In this document: piece by piece, positions 13,560 to 25,884 of the stretch
Layout of the letters: the number at the start of each line of letters is the position of its first letter
Numbering within the stretch: the stretch's first letter is position 1
Origin: Lagopus muta
Taxonomy: Eukaryota > Chordata > Aves > Galliformes > Phasianidae
DNA: 64,000 bases
NCBI RefSeq assembly: GCF_023343835.1
Contig: NC_064435.1
Location: 79,742,134 to 79,806,133 of the forward strand
Direction of reading: 5' to 3'
Notes under the pieces: model-generated
Seen by the model: only the letters and a program-made list of their open reading frames with translations
What the model was told of the DNA's origin: nothing
Databases searched by the model: none
Translations under genes and position numbers: made by a program

Positions 13560-13960
13560 GGTTCTCTGCAGCTAAAAAATGTGCGGTTTCACCCGAACCG
13601 TAAAATATCTCAAATCATTGGGATTAGCCATTTTCTGCTTTCCCGTGTGCCTTCAATTAGCCTCATGAAAGTGAACCTGCGGCTTTAGGACTGAAAATAG
13701 CTAGAGCGAAGTGACGCAGGCTTCGCCTGAGATGAAAGAGCGGCTTCCAGAAGCCTAATTAAAAGCAACTGAGAAATCAGCACTTGATACAGCCTTTACT
13801 CACCTGAAAAAATAAACGGAGAGCTTCAGCGTGGCTTCGGTGAGGCGTTGTGGGAAAGGGCTGGAGGGTTTCGCCCGGGTCACGGGAAGGCGCAGCTCCG
13901 CCAGAGCACAAAATCTTTCTGTTTCTCTCTGCCCCGAGTCAGGGGGAGGTCAGCCAGGCA
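13560..13960. promoter_or_regulatory. CpG-dense patch, candidate regulatory element
   Basis: Roughly 18 CpG dinucleotides in about 400 bp (counted by eye) in a region where CpG is otherwise rare, and no recognisable repeat. It contains TAAT/ATTA homeodomain-type cores (for example near 13660 and 13757) and a CCCGGGTCACG word near 13876. No gene start or conserved reading frame accompanies it. An enhancer, a conserved non-coding element or a small CpG island are all possible; I cannot separate them. Confidence 0.3.
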
Positions 13961-15714
13961 GAGAGGCCACCAGCAGTCCTTCACACCATGGTGGGTGACA
14001 AGACAGCAGGACCCGGCCACCCTGCTCTGTTTGCCCTCTCCTCTCTCAGCATCCCAAGCGCACTTTTGCAGAGAAAACTGGCTTGAGGATGAGTTTTTCT
14101 CATTCTCCTGTTGGCTTATGTCTGTAAGCAGCCATATGCTTGTCATAAAACAGTGTACTGATATATCTTGGGCAAGCCAACAAACCACAGAAAAGCCCTT
14201 TTTCTCTTTTTAACTTCAACATCCTTGGTCATCCCGGTGAAGCTTTGTGTGAAACTCCACTAGTTTCACAGTTCTTATCGATACATTTTACATTTATTTT
14301 TTTTCTATCAAATATCTTTCTCTTAATCCACCTGCCTTCAATATTACTAGAGTGGAAGACAGTCAAAAAAGTCCTGCAGACGAGTTTAGCAACACTTGAG
14401 CAGTACTCTTGACCACTCTGCAGACTGTTGGTGCTTGGTCTGCTTTCTGCTTTTGGTGAATAATTCTGACTGGGAAAAAAGGGTCCTGACAGATTAAACA
14501 TTCTCAAACTAAAACAGCTCATTTTTGGTCCTGCAAATAGAACTATTTAGAGTTTACAGAAGTTAGATGTTAACTGGCAAAAACACTGCAGGAAAGGAAC
14601 TGCCCTTCTTAAAATACTTGTTTCACAATGAAATTTTTATCTTGTTTGGGAAGAAAAATATTAATTGCAGGACAAGATGAAAATAGTGAAAAAAATAGTG
14701 CATTTTTACCAACAACCTGGAGAATAAAACAGTCAGTATTGCGACTGCAAACTAACAAGGACTGCAGTGCCTGCACTAACATATTTAGGAGTGAAGAATT
14801 TGTGTCTTAATGTGAAGAAGTGAGCAGCAGTTTGCAATATGCAGTTACCACCCTATGCTGCAGGCACAGGAATGGGACAACAAGGTGTGAATAAATTTTC
14901 AATTTGGGAAGCTAAAACTGGAAGCAGCAGAAGAGAAGGAACTAAATGTTGTGCCTTTGGTTTGCTGAACATTTTCATCGATAGACGTAAAATATTTGCT
15001 TTGTTAATTCTCTCCTTTGGGGAGAAGGGCAGCATGTTGGTCTGTACAGTACACTTCTGTTCCTTATGCAATTATCTGAATTAGGAGCTGAGAAGCTGTT
15101 GGGAAACCCCCCTAGAAGCAACAGCATGTGGCAAAGAAAAGCACAGTGCTGATAACCCAAGCCTCATAGAGCATCTGATAAAGTCGACAGCAGTAACTCT
15201 GAAGCTGTCACTCAGAGCCCTGTGGAGCAGAGATCCATAGTGTCCCAAAATGGATCGTCACATGCAGCACAGAGGTTTCTTAAATTATATATCAGCATGG
15301 AGGCACAAACCCTTTTTCTGTTGTAACAACACAGACCAAACAGCTCAGACAAAATTAAAACTGAAGCAGCATATTGGTGGTCTTTCTGCAGCAGACACTT
15401 TCTGCAGCGCTCCCTGTAAATGCTGCTCAAGCTACTAGCTAAGGAGGATGGACATTTTTGGTCAACATGTTCTTGTTCCTGTGGGAACAGATGTGCGTGT
15501 GATGTCTGACTAATGGGTATATTCTGCTGTACTGACGGAGCTGTGAATTCAAAATGGAAAGAAATAGGAAACGTTTTAAAAAACGCAACTCAGAAAAAGA
15601 ACCAAAGCCCAGATGAATTACAAATAAAAACAACACCACAGAAAAGCAGTGGTGAGGGTTCTGAGAAACAGTTGTGGGGTTTGCGGAGTCAGTGAAAACT
15701 CAGCAATAAAATCA
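13961..15714. other. Unique non-coding sequence, no gene seen
   Basis: Mixed-composition unique DNA. Overlapping open frames at 13848-14213 (+) and 13880-14188 (-) reflect the GC-rich edge of the neighbouring patch rather than a gene. No repeat family recognised. Confidence 0.45.
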
Positions 15715-16130
15715 GGGCTGACCGGGAGACAGGAGAATACCGGTGATTAATGCACACTGGAGAAAAGGCGGCCGTGTGGCAGTGAAGCTGACAGAAAGCA
15801 CTGCTGTGTTTTACGAGGCTCTGTGAGGAACTCTTTTCCCTAGAAATCTTTGGAGTAACATACTGTCTGTTCTTGAGCTAGCTGAAGTGTGAAACGTTAT
15901 CCCGAAAGCTGTTTATTTATGAGCCCTCTGCAAGGCACAGCGAATTCTCGAGGCCGAATCTCTCAATTTCTTGTAAAAATATTTGAAAAGCGTTTCAGAG
16001 GCCTTTGAATCAGCTACTGCCGGCTCTCCTGCCGCTCTGACAGAGTGGAGTCATCTCTGGGGCTGCTTTGAGGAGTTACTGCAGAGGAGGACTGCTGCCG
16101 GCGTTATTCTGCGCGGCACCCCACAGAAGT
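15715..16130. promoter_or_regulatory. CpG-dense patch, candidate regulatory element
   Basis: About 20 CpGs in about 400 bp by eye, including CTCGAGGCCG (about 15947) and GCCGGCG (about 16096). The sequence is free of recognisable repeats and flanked by AT-rich DNA. It carries ATTA and TTTATTTATGAG-type words that suit a developmental enhancer, but this is inference from composition only. Confidence 0.3.
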
Positions 16131-18586
16131 GGGGCTCAGCCTGCACAGTGAAGACTGAAATGGGCATCAAGCTTTCAGTCCCACTTTTGTGAGTGTGGGG
16201 GTCACTTCTAGAAGCATGCCTAGCAACAGAGCACAGCTGGCCCTCCAGCGAGCCTGGAAAACAGAATTATAAAAAGGAATACACTTACAGACTTCTTGAG
16301 GCAATCAGCTTTTTCTTAGTCAGAGAAACTGTTTATTTACTGAGAGGTTTAATTGCTAATTATTTCCCTTTTTGGGAAAAGTGATCAAGAAATCACCCAT
16401 AATTTAATTAGTACTCAAATGCGAAATGAAGTTTGTGTTTAGAAGTAAAAAACAAAAAACAAAAACAAACACATTTCTTTCTAAACTGCTAGGATATTTA
16501 ACAGATGAAGTCAGTTAAGAGTGCATTTTTGTCCTTAGTGGGGATTTTCAAAATGCTTTTTACTCTCGACATTGGGAAAAAGCCTCTTTTGCTGTGTATA
16601 TTATTTCTCCTCATCGATGTGTGAGGCGTGAGTGAGGGATTGGAATGAGGTGTGAAAGCAAAATTTTGTGTATATAGGAGAGAGAGAAATAAGTGGGTGA
16701 GTGCTGAGGGACGTGTTTAAAAGGCAAATTTTGTGAGGAAGACAAAATTGCTAGTGGGTCTGTAAGGCAGAAAAGATTAGTCGTCTTTGTGCTTTAAAAG
16801 TATGTGTAAAGAAAGTTCATCACCTACGCACTGGAGTTACAAAAGAAATCACCATATCCCAACAAGCATACATTTTCAAGACGACAAATCTGGAGAGCAG
16901 TGCATGTGTGCATGCTTTACAATGTAGCAGCCACGTGGGTGCTTCCCGTTCCTTTGATAGCAGCACTAATAGAAACTTATCACTGTATTTCAACTCCCAG
17001 TGTAATTCTTAATGCAATCAACATTCTCCAGCAGATTCTTTACTACATCAATCCTTCGCTGTCTTTTTATAAAGCTGTGTTGTCATGTGTGTCATTGTAT
17101 GTTTTGAAGAGTAAAACTGAATCTAGGAAAAAAAGGCCCTATTCAGCGCTCCTTACATCCTCGTGAGACAAAGTTTGCATTGACCTCAGCTGAAGGGACT
17201 GATCTGAGGAAAGCAGAAATATAGAGGACCTGAAGAGGATCCAGAAAAGTGACTTGTAACAGTATACATCCCCTTCAGAATCCCATTCTTTAATGAGGAA
17301 GCAGTTGTTGTAGTGCTCTGCTCTCTTCCCTCATTCCTCCAGATGCCTGGCCCCTGCACACTCACCCTGTTTTTCAGTAATATTAAAAACCATCCATCAC
17401 AGCAGTAATCAGAACAAGATTTGGGTGCTTAGGAGCATTTGCAGACTGGACACTTCCAGCTGTGCAGATCCCAATGGAATTACTAACTTGCAACATCTGA
17501 AGGCCAGGCCTGTCTGGACGAGCAGAAGTGATACAATGATAACCAGTTACCCATGAAATGTCTACACTGGTAGGGACTTTAATGATGGAGAAATGGTTCA
17601 GTGATGGAGAAATGGACCTCCCTGGTAGTCAGATTCAGCTAACCAGTGTTCTGCAATACGAGGCCACCAGGTCTGACTCTCAGTCTAACCCATTGTAGGT
17701 GCTGTCAGGAAAGAGGGGAATGAGCTGCCTGCGCCCATGTCTACCCAACATAAATGGGGTCATGTGGCGCTGCATTTACAGAACTGTAAAAAGATACCTT
17801 CACTGTTTTATTCCTCACAACTTGTTCCATTCAAAATCTTACTTATGATTACATGTCAGGGTGTTAGGATTAACCTGTGGGTTTTTTCTAGCCTAGTCTT
17901 AATTCTCTGAATTAGGGTCCAAATGTGAAAGGATTAATTTTTTTCAGCTCACCTCTTCCTTCCTTCCTCCTCAGTGTCTTCTCCATTTAGGAAAAACAAG
18001 AGAGAAATTTACTCCTCCCAAGAGGCAACTTATTCATTACACGCCTCAGCACAGGGAGAAAAAATGAAGGTAAAATTTAATTTTAATGTCACTAAATTAA
18101 GCCACTAAATTACCTTCTTAAAATGAGCTTGGTAATCCAAGAGGGAAAATCTCTCTCTCTCTAGGCTTAATTGAGAAAACAATTAGATCTAGATAGAGCC
18201 AGCTCTTGCCAGATGATACAGTCCAGAGCATAGTGGAAGAAACCAAACCCTTGAAAACAGAATGGAGAAAAGATCCAAAAGAAGGGGTGTCTTTCTGAGA
18301 TAGCCCTGACATTTGTCTAGGTGGTCTTGCAACTGCTGTGTGGAGACTAATGGAAGAAGGCATAAATAGTTGGCATCTGCTTGGTGGTGGCTGGGGGCAC
18401 TGGGGATTTGCTCAGGGCGATGCCCCAGGACTGTGGTCACCACAGGGATAGACACATATACCTGGTGGGCATTGCAGCTCCCAGATGTGCTCCCAAATAA
18501 ATCATCTTCATACCTGGGCAGAGCAGGCTGAAATTTCTCTGTGGTGGAGGACTGCTGAAAATAAATTATCATCAATTATCAAATTT
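16131..18586. other. Unique non-coding sequence with minor simple repeats
   Basis: Holds an A-rich (AAAAAC)n-like run at about 16447-16471, a short local duplication of ATGGAGAAATGG at about 17585-17612, and a (CT)n run at about 18150-18162. No gene recognised. The minus-strand frame at 18189-18575 has no known domain. Confidence 0.5.
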
Positions 18587-18662
18587 GAATCATCAAATCA
18601 TTCGAGTTGGAAGGGACCCTTGAAATTCAGCTAGTCCAGCACTTGTTAGAGGTCCCCTCTCT
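18587..18662 (-). mobile_element. CR1 LINE tail relic
   Basis: Reads on + as 'gaatcatcaaatcattcgag' followed by 'ttggaagggacccttgaaat' and 'agctagtccagca'. This is the reverse complement of a CR1 3' end (terminal octamers, then the 'ccttccaac' block). The octamers are diverged and the match fades beyond about 18662, so only a short old tail remains. Confidence 0.75.
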
Positions 18663-19115
18663 TCTGCTGGAGGCAGGCTCAGGCTTTGGTTTGAAGGTGC
18701 GGATTTCTTTCAGGGCTGCACAAGAGATGATAGAAACATCAAGCAAGCACCAGAGTGGAAAATTAGTTGTGAAGGTGGGTTTTTGGTTTTTTTTTTGAAT
18801 GCTAAAACCTTCAATTATTCACGCTTCCTGTACGTTTGCCCAGAGTTGCCCAGCAGAGGAGCTCCCCAGGCCAGTCTGGGAGCAGGCAGTGTTGTTCCAG
18901 CTGGGCGGTCGGTCTCTGCAACAAACGAGCAATTGTTCGGTGCTGGGGGCCCTGGGCAGCCCCCAGGCACCCAGACAGAGGTCGCAGGAGCAGGGCAGGG
19001 AGCTCCTGCAGCCTGGTCCAATGTTTCAGTCACACCATATATGCATCCTGCCTGCTCTCCCTTATGCCTGTCCTTTGTTTTTTCCCATCTGAGTAACCTC
19101 ACCTTTTTATTCCCC

Positions 19116-19265
19116 TTTTCTTTTCTTTTCTTTTCTTTTCTTTTCTTTTCTTTTCTTTTCTTTTCTTTTCTTTTCTTTTCTTTTCTTTTCTTTTCTTTTC
19201 TTTTCTTTTCTTTTCTTTTCTTTTCTTTTCTTTTCTTTTCTTTTCTTTTCTTTTCTTTTCTTTTC
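19116..19265 (+). repeat. (TTTTC)30 pentanucleotide microsatellite
   Basis: Thirty uninterrupted copies of TTTTC (150 bp), followed at 19266-19284 by TTTC units and a T run. It is a pure polypyrimidine/polypurine tract on opposite strands. The open frame spanning 18783-19286 on + is produced by this tract (repeating Phe-Leu-Phe-Phe-Ser) and is not a gene. Its purity implies a young, probably length-variable locus. Confidence 0.99.
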
Positions 19266-19284
19266 TTTCTTTCTTTTTTTTTTT

Positions 19285-20235
19285 GAAAGTTGATTGGCTT
19301 TTATTTTTAATAAAAGGAAACGTAATAGAGTAAAAGCACCACTTTCACCTTTTCACACTGCTTTTGTCTGACAGGCTAGAAGTACAAAATAATTTGGTCT
19401 TTGTTCTTACTTTCCATACGTTTAAATGTCATTTCGTGTTTTGGTATGATATCATTTTCCAGGAAACTGTGGCTTTCCAAAGTGAGTGTCCCCTTCCTAA
19501 CTCCCCTCCCAAATTAGTCTTTATGAACCATAGCTGAGAAACTGTATGTGTCAGTGGATGTGTGGATGCACATGTTTGTTTGAAAGGCAGAATTTGGAGG
19601 CAATGGGAAGATAATTAAATAACCATACATACCTACAGTGGCAACACATGTCCATCTTAATATGCAGTCAAAATCTTTGGAGAGTGTGTGTCACTTAAAT
19701 TACAACGAAACAGCAAATGTTTGTTTACTTGCAGAGACCATAGAAGACTCCTTACATTTATTCTGTGTGTTCACCAGTTAGGAAATTCTTTTTTCTTCTT
19801 GAGCTGAAGGAAGTGGTCTGCAGGGAATAAAAGGCATCTCTTTCAAGCTACGCACAGTCTAGTACGTTCTGCAAAGAAAGGTAGTTCTTCCAAAAAACAC
19901 TTCATACTTTCTCATTGCCGTCTGCTGGAATGACTATTGCATAGGCCAACTGGCAACTATTCATGTGCATTCTTAATTCAGCGGGGAGTGAAACAAAGAA
20001 AACATTTTTATAAGGCTGTTTAAAAATTATATGTGAGGGAAACAATTAAAAAAATGTGCAGCCATTTTCTTGATGGTGCAGAAATGCCATATCCAATGTC
20101 CAAGTCAAATGGGCCAATTTTCTCCAACTAGATTTATGTAGCAAAACCTGCCAGGCAGACAGAAAGCTAAATAGTGAAGTGTTTCATTTTAATATAATTT
20201 TAATTTAACAATAACGCCAAAAAATACCCAGACAA
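19285..20235. other. Unique AT-rich sequence, no gene seen
   Basis: No repeat or gene recognised. It begins just after the microsatellite and runs to the coding-like minus-strand segment. Confidence 0.45.
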
Positions 20236-21030
20236 GTTTATAACGCGCAAGTTATGCTGTTCCACCACTTCTCTTCCGGCTGCCTCAAAATGATAATCAG
20301 GTCCTTGTACACCTCTTGAAAATAACCTGGTTTGTGGGTATCTGGTTGAAACTGGTTTGGAGTTAAAATCTTCCAAACCTTCTTAATATCCATATTCACA
20401 ACCTTAGCTCTGCAAATGCCATGTCTGTAAGCATACTTGGGCCACAACTGCCACTAAGAGTAAGGGCTTTTTAGTGCTTCAAATCACGTACCTTGATTAT
20501 AGGTCTCCCTATGCATAATTTTTGTAGTATTTTGACCAGAAATTGCAGCAGTACAGTGGCTTGCTCACATGAACATCAACTATCTCTGCATAAGAGATAG
20601 GGAATACACAGGGACAGTTCTGCCAGCCCTTCACAAATCAGAGATACAAAGCTAACTAATGAAACTTCCAGGTGTGGCTTAAAGCGTGAATATCTACATC
20701 TTGCTTGACAGCTTTTCTGATGGGTTCATATCTCTGCGAGTGGAAAGATATCTCTTGCCAAATACCCAGGTAGGTAAGCTGGGAACGGTCAAAGAGAAAG
20801 TCTATAACTTTGGTTCCCTTCATGGAAAACTTCAGCACAGGTAGAAGATAGGGCATGCAAAGAAATGGGTAATAAAATACCTCAAAGCACCCAGAAGAAA
20901 TACGACTGAAGTGTAGGTAGAAATTATCAACTGAGCACATTTCATCAACCCGTTGCCCATTTTTCCACCTCTTTCTCAAAGACTGTAGGTGTTTGGGATT
21001 CTTTAATTTCACTCCCATCTGCACGTCTTA
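20236..21030 (-). other. Possible degraded coding segment, unidentified
   Basis: On the minus strand, one frame is open from about 21024 to 20656 (122 codons; contains CSVDNFYLHFSRISSGCFEV and QRYEPIRKAVKQDVDIHALS). An overlapping frame then reads protein-like from about 20680 to 20405 (KPHLEVSLVSFVSLICEGLA) but carries stops near 20578 and 20470. A third frame is open at 20447-20238 (KVWKILTPNQFQPDTHKPGY). The composition looks protein-like across frame changes, as in a decayed pseudogene, but I recognise no family. A tttctattttacag acceptor-like string lies just upstream on the minus strand near 21060. Chance open frames of this length occur elsewhere in the window, so confidence is low. 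Confidence 0.15.
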
Positions 21031-24000
21031 ATTAGTTGTAATGAGGCTCTCTGCTTTCCTGTAAAATAGAAATAGCTCAGTACCGCAACTTAACCTAGTG
21101 CAGTTTAATTTATTCATAGTCAACCAACTCTTGGCTAGTCTGCAGAACTGTTTCACACAGCTCTACAGAGCTCTATTGTTTATGCATATATACTCACATA
21201 ACTAACTAGGGAGAGTTCAGTTATGTCTCTGGCACAACTCATTCAAGCCAGTGGAGAAGATCAAACATTCATGAAGATCAACTGTTTTTGAGGCAAAGGC
21301 AAAATAACAAAGGTCTCCAGAACTGATAGGATGATATTTTCAATGTAATCAGCAAACAAAATCCACGCTGAATCACAATCTGTATATGGGTTATTCGTGG
21401 GCTGAGAAAAGGAACATGGAAAATGAAATAATCTAAAAGATGGATCCTGAAATTCCTGACCACAAGGTTGTACCTAAATATATCCATACTTAAAGAAATA
21501 AACTACTTTTTGAAATCCAATTATTTTACATTTTACAGAACATAAAATCTGTAGTAATTAAGTACTCAGTAGATTATACTCTGTCATAAAATTTTGGAAT
21601 TTGCCTGTGTTCTAACTTACAAATATTAAATTAGCCATTGCCCTTTTGCTACAGAAAGAGATGCAGGGCAAACAGAGATTAATTTCATTCTAATTTGCTG
21701 GATATCTAGTATTTTACAAATGGATGACTTCCCAAAAGTATTCATGATTTACTTTGCATCCTTATAACTCACTAGAAATCTTACTTCAAGATGTAATTAT
21801 GCTTGTATTTAACTTTAAAGTTCCCTTTCAAAGATGAGGAAAAAAACCTGCTGTATATTTTTTGGGGGGAAAAAAATGAAAATTTCCAAGGACTTCCTGG
21901 AATTAAAACTATTAGTAGCCAACAGTATAATGCTACTCACTACATGTACCTCTCAATGGAATATGTAACTATATTTGCCTTTTTTCTACTCTTGTCCCGT
22001 ATCCTGCCATTTCCAACATCTTTGTGACATATGAAATTCTTTTAATGAAATACTTTTTCTCTTTACCTGTTTTCAATTTCATTAAACTAAAAATATTGCA
22101 GTCATAGTTACGAATGAACTGAATTTCAGATAAGAATCCTGCAATATATAAAGAGCCAAAGTCAAACAGCACAAGATTTCGCAGAGAGAAAACCTAGAAG
22201 CAATATCTCTTGGAAAAAATTCATTCCAACCTGTTTTGCTTAACTCCTACAGTTGTTAAATGTGCTTCTTCTGAAGTTTTGGCATTCTTGCTGCTTCTGT
22301 GCATTTTCTGTGGCTGTGATCTATTACAACCAGTTTAAATCCAATCTTTCTTTCTTGGCACTTTAAATATTTTGCTTTTATTGTTAGACTGTGGCTGTTG
22401 GAAAATGTTTGGTGGAAAGAAAGATGAGAAAGTTAAAAGGGAAAGCATACATCATTGTAAAGTAGGCTACTGAAAAAACAAAGAAGTACTGAGATTTGGG
22501 GTTTTAAGTGAATTCTATCATTTTATGCTACTGCACAAAGAATGGAAAGAAGTTACGAGAAATTGTTTTGAACTGTGTGTGAGTATTGGGGTGGGTTCAG
22601 AGAGAGGCCAGACAACCAACCATGCCTGATGGAGTTGTGTCAGCTGCAGCACAAAGGCTAAGAGAGTCACTCCATACTGCTCTGCTGCTGTGGGGGAAAG
22701 GGCCATTGTCTTGTTTCCAGGGCTTTGCTCTTTGCTCATCTTCTCTACCTGTCCAAAGTGAACAATGCTTTGATAATTCCTCTTTTGCTCTTCAATTGAG
22801 AAGGTTTTGTGCTGTGACTTAGAAGACAAAAGTCTGTGAAGCTCTATGGCCTTCCCTTTGATACTTCTTTTTGCTAAAAGTCACGTGGAGCCATGAAACA
22901 CTGCAGATATTAATCTGAAAGTGAACTTTAATTACTTTTGCTTTGCAGCTCATATATTAACTGTGTCCACTTAGAAAGGGCCTCACGATGTGCACGGCAT
23001 AGAGAGGGCCCTGTACTCTGACAGCCTCCTTAATAAGGCCAGTGCAGGTGGAGGAAAGCATCTCACTAGTAGAAATAAAGCGTGTTTTCTTTTTTGATTG
23101 TTCCCATTCTTTGCTGTGATTTGGAGCCTCGAGAAACAATGCAAGAATGAGAAGAATTTCTGCAGTTCGGGTGCAAGAGAGGACATCAGAATTGGATGGA
23201 AGATAAGTTACGTTTGTTTAGAGTTTGGAAAAGTAGGTCCAGCAGCTTGAGGAACAATGGGGCAGAGATATTCAGGACAGCGAGTGCAGAAATCAGTGAT
23301 AAATTTTATATCACCCAGTCACAAAGGTTGCTGTTATGTCTCTTGTCATTATTGTGAATGGTGCCTTACTCTGAGGAAGCGGTCCCTCAGATGTTCAAGC
23401 ACTTGTTCCAGAACCAAGGGCACGGAACCAGCTGAAAAGGCTATCCAGATACTCTCTGGTTTTCTGCCTCCATTCCCTGCCTCAGAATGTGGCACTCCCA
23501 TTAACTGTCTCCAGACAGGATTGGTTTCGATGGGCAGAAACAGTCCAGTTCTGGCTCCTGGATTTACAGCTGGTGGTTCTCTCAGCGTCCTTCAAATCTC
23601 TTATTGCTCAGAGCTCACTTATGTCATTACGGTCACTAGGCCGTTTTACATGCTGTGCAGAAACACTCGCTCCATGGAACTCCACCTGCAAGAGCAAGGT
23701 GTGATATCTTCACTAAACAGCACTGTAAACAGAGATGACTAAATAGCCAAATTCTTCTCTAACATTGGATATGCAGACAGACAGAGCACGGAATCAGGGC
23801 ACCTTCCCTGCAAACCCCAAAGAGTACACGAACTGTGTGTGTTAAATATTGACCATTAAATATTGGTGCAAGTGAGTGTCACATGGCTTGTTGCACTCTC
23901 TCCACCTCTCATATAAGAAAGCAGCATTTTCCTTCCCTATAGCTTTGGGAGAGGGAAGTGGTATGGCTGGTCATTTTTTTTTTTTTAATATGTTAACATC

Positions 24001-24999
24001 TAAAACATATCCTAATGGAAACTTGGTAACTTTTTTCCTCCAGGGTGATACCCTTCTTTGCAAGTAGCTATACAGATGGTTCGTATTTTTATAGCAATTT
24101 AGTTTTGGAAAATATGTAGAAATACTCACAAAAAATGCCAACAGTATCATTCTTCTTATTCCTTCAGTCGGATTTAGGTTACAGAGTTGCTTTGACATTA
24201 TTTTGCAGAATCTTTGTGAGGATTATTATTATTTGAAGAGATTTGTTTTATTCATTCCGTTAAGGTGAGCATATCTACATTCAGATGGCATGACAAATAT
24301 ATATCACAAATATAATTTCTTAATCTCCATGGCAGATGAATCTTCTTTCAAAAGGGGACATAAGAAGCCACTGCAAGGAAAAATGCATGACAAAGTGAAG
24401 CATAATGAAATGGGAAAATGGGATGTGAAAAAAACATGCTATATCAAACAAAAATGTTCAGTGTTTCATCCTGAAGACTCCTCAAGAAGAGCATGAAAGA
24501 ATGACAGGATGAAAATCTGCAGAGAACACTGCTATGGAATCTCCCATCCAGCAGATTTCCAGAGTGTCTGACAGAGGATCTTGCATGAGCAGAAACTACT
24601 CACTGCTGCAATGCCACCCATTTATGAGTAGTAATATGTACTGCTGGAGTGGATTTAATGGGAGATGTCACTGGCCTTCATTTGGGGCTAGAAACCTCTC
24701 AAATTCTTTCATCTCTAAGCTTCTCCATGAGTCTTTCTCCTAAGAAATAAAACTTGGGGCTGTGAGGACATAATAACTCACTGTTTCAGGAAATAGTGTC
24801 AGAAAACTGTGTTTCAAACTTCACAGCATCCCAGGAGCAAGTCACCCTGTCCAGCCTGGCTGTAGATGGAGTCAGGAGAGCTTAGGAATCCACAACAGCT
24901 CTCTGCAAAAGGCCAGGTGGGGCTTTCCTTTCTAAATATAGTTTAAGTCTGTTGTTGTTTCAAAGACAACCTGTAAGAACGAGATGGTGATTGACAGAA
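21031..24999. other. Unique AT-rich sequence, no gene seen
   Basis: AT-rich, apparently repeat-poor. The longest frame (23257-23742, +, 161 codons) has no domain, no plausible composition and no flanking splice pattern. A T run lies at about 23976-23987. Confidence 0.5.
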
Positions 25000-25000
25000 G

Positions 25001-25118
25001 TCACAGAATCACAGAATTGCGGTAGTTTGAAGGGACCTCTGGAGCTCATCGAGTCCAACCCCCTGCTACAGCAGGTTCCCTACAGCACGTCACACAGGAA
25101 GGTGTTCAGATCCTTCTT
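25001..25118 (-). mobile_element. CR1 LINE 3' tail
   Basis: On + it begins tcacagaatcacagaattgc (inverted terminal octamers). It continues with 'gaagggacctctggagctca', 'cgagtccaaccccctgctac' and 'agcaggttccctacagcacg', the well-preserved reverse complement of a CR1 3' UTR. The match stops near 25118; the following sequence to about 25260 may be a diverged continuation but is not convincing. This copy is better preserved than those at 6.3, 12.6 and 18.6 kb. Confidence 0.93.
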
Positions 25119-25389
25119 CTCTTCACCTCAGGCAGAAACTTACATTGCCTTTCTGAGGAGGGGGACACATTCTGGCAGCTCACTGCAGCCAGGTCTTCTT
25201 GCCAGCCCAATGCCCAGCGTAAAGACATTGAAGAACCAGTTGCAGCCTCTCTGCAACTGATTTGCAGGGACACGGGAAGATATGTGACAGGCAGGGTTGA
25301 GAAGAGTTCACCTCCCCTCTTACTTTTTTTTCCTTTTTTTTTTTTTTAATTTTTACATCAGAACACATGTGGAGAAATATCTGATTGCA

Positions 25390-25790
25390 CTAATAGCTTT
25401 ATTACTTTTAGCATGTACTCACTTAGCCAAACAGGTGAAACTGATTTGTGCCAGGTTTTTATGAGCCCAAGGGCCGAGCAAGCAAAACGGGAGTTTTGTG
25501 TGACAGGGCCCAGCTTCTTCTGGTTCTCATCCCGGTTTGAAATTTGTGAGAAAATTCAATTTGAGCAAAGCACCCTTTTCAACTCTGAGACAAGCTCGCG
25601 GCCACCTGAATCAAAACCAGATGTACTTATCAAGCCTAAAGATAACAAATAGCGGCTTGAGATCCTGTCAGCAAAGGACCACCAGAGCAAGGGCTACGAA
25701 ACTCGCTTGCCTCATGAAATTCTAGCACGATGCATATTAATGCTCACCAGATCTGGAGTCGAGACTCCTCGGCTTCTTTTTTTTCCCCCC
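25390..25790. promoter_or_regulatory. Candidate conserved non-coding/enhancer element
   Basis: Repeat-free stretch with CpGs, a CAGGTG E-box near 25433, several ATTA/TTAAT cores (for example about 25738) and a dense mixture of short motifs in otherwise bland DNA. Frames on both strands are open over part of it, but none looks like a known protein. Called on composition and context (next to the G4 tract and possible promoter downstream). Confidence 0.25.
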
Positions 25791-25884
25791 TTTAATAAAT
25801 TCTGAAGAACATCGCTGCATTGTAAACTGGTTATTTGAGACTGTTTAAGTAAAACCAAAAGCCCCCGCATCCCTCTAATTCCTT

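Noticed and set aside
13848..14213. Overlapping + and - frames of 78-121 codons as a gene
   Set aside because: Multiple frames open at once at the edge of a CpG-rich patch; no domain, start context or splice sites to prefer one.
18783..19286. 167-codon open frame, the longest in the window
   Set aside because: Its second half is the (TTTTC)30 microsatellite translated; the first half has no domain.
23257..23742. 161-codon open frame on +
   Set aside because: No recognisable domain, no consistent protein-like composition, no splice context; length is within chance range for 64 kb in six frames.
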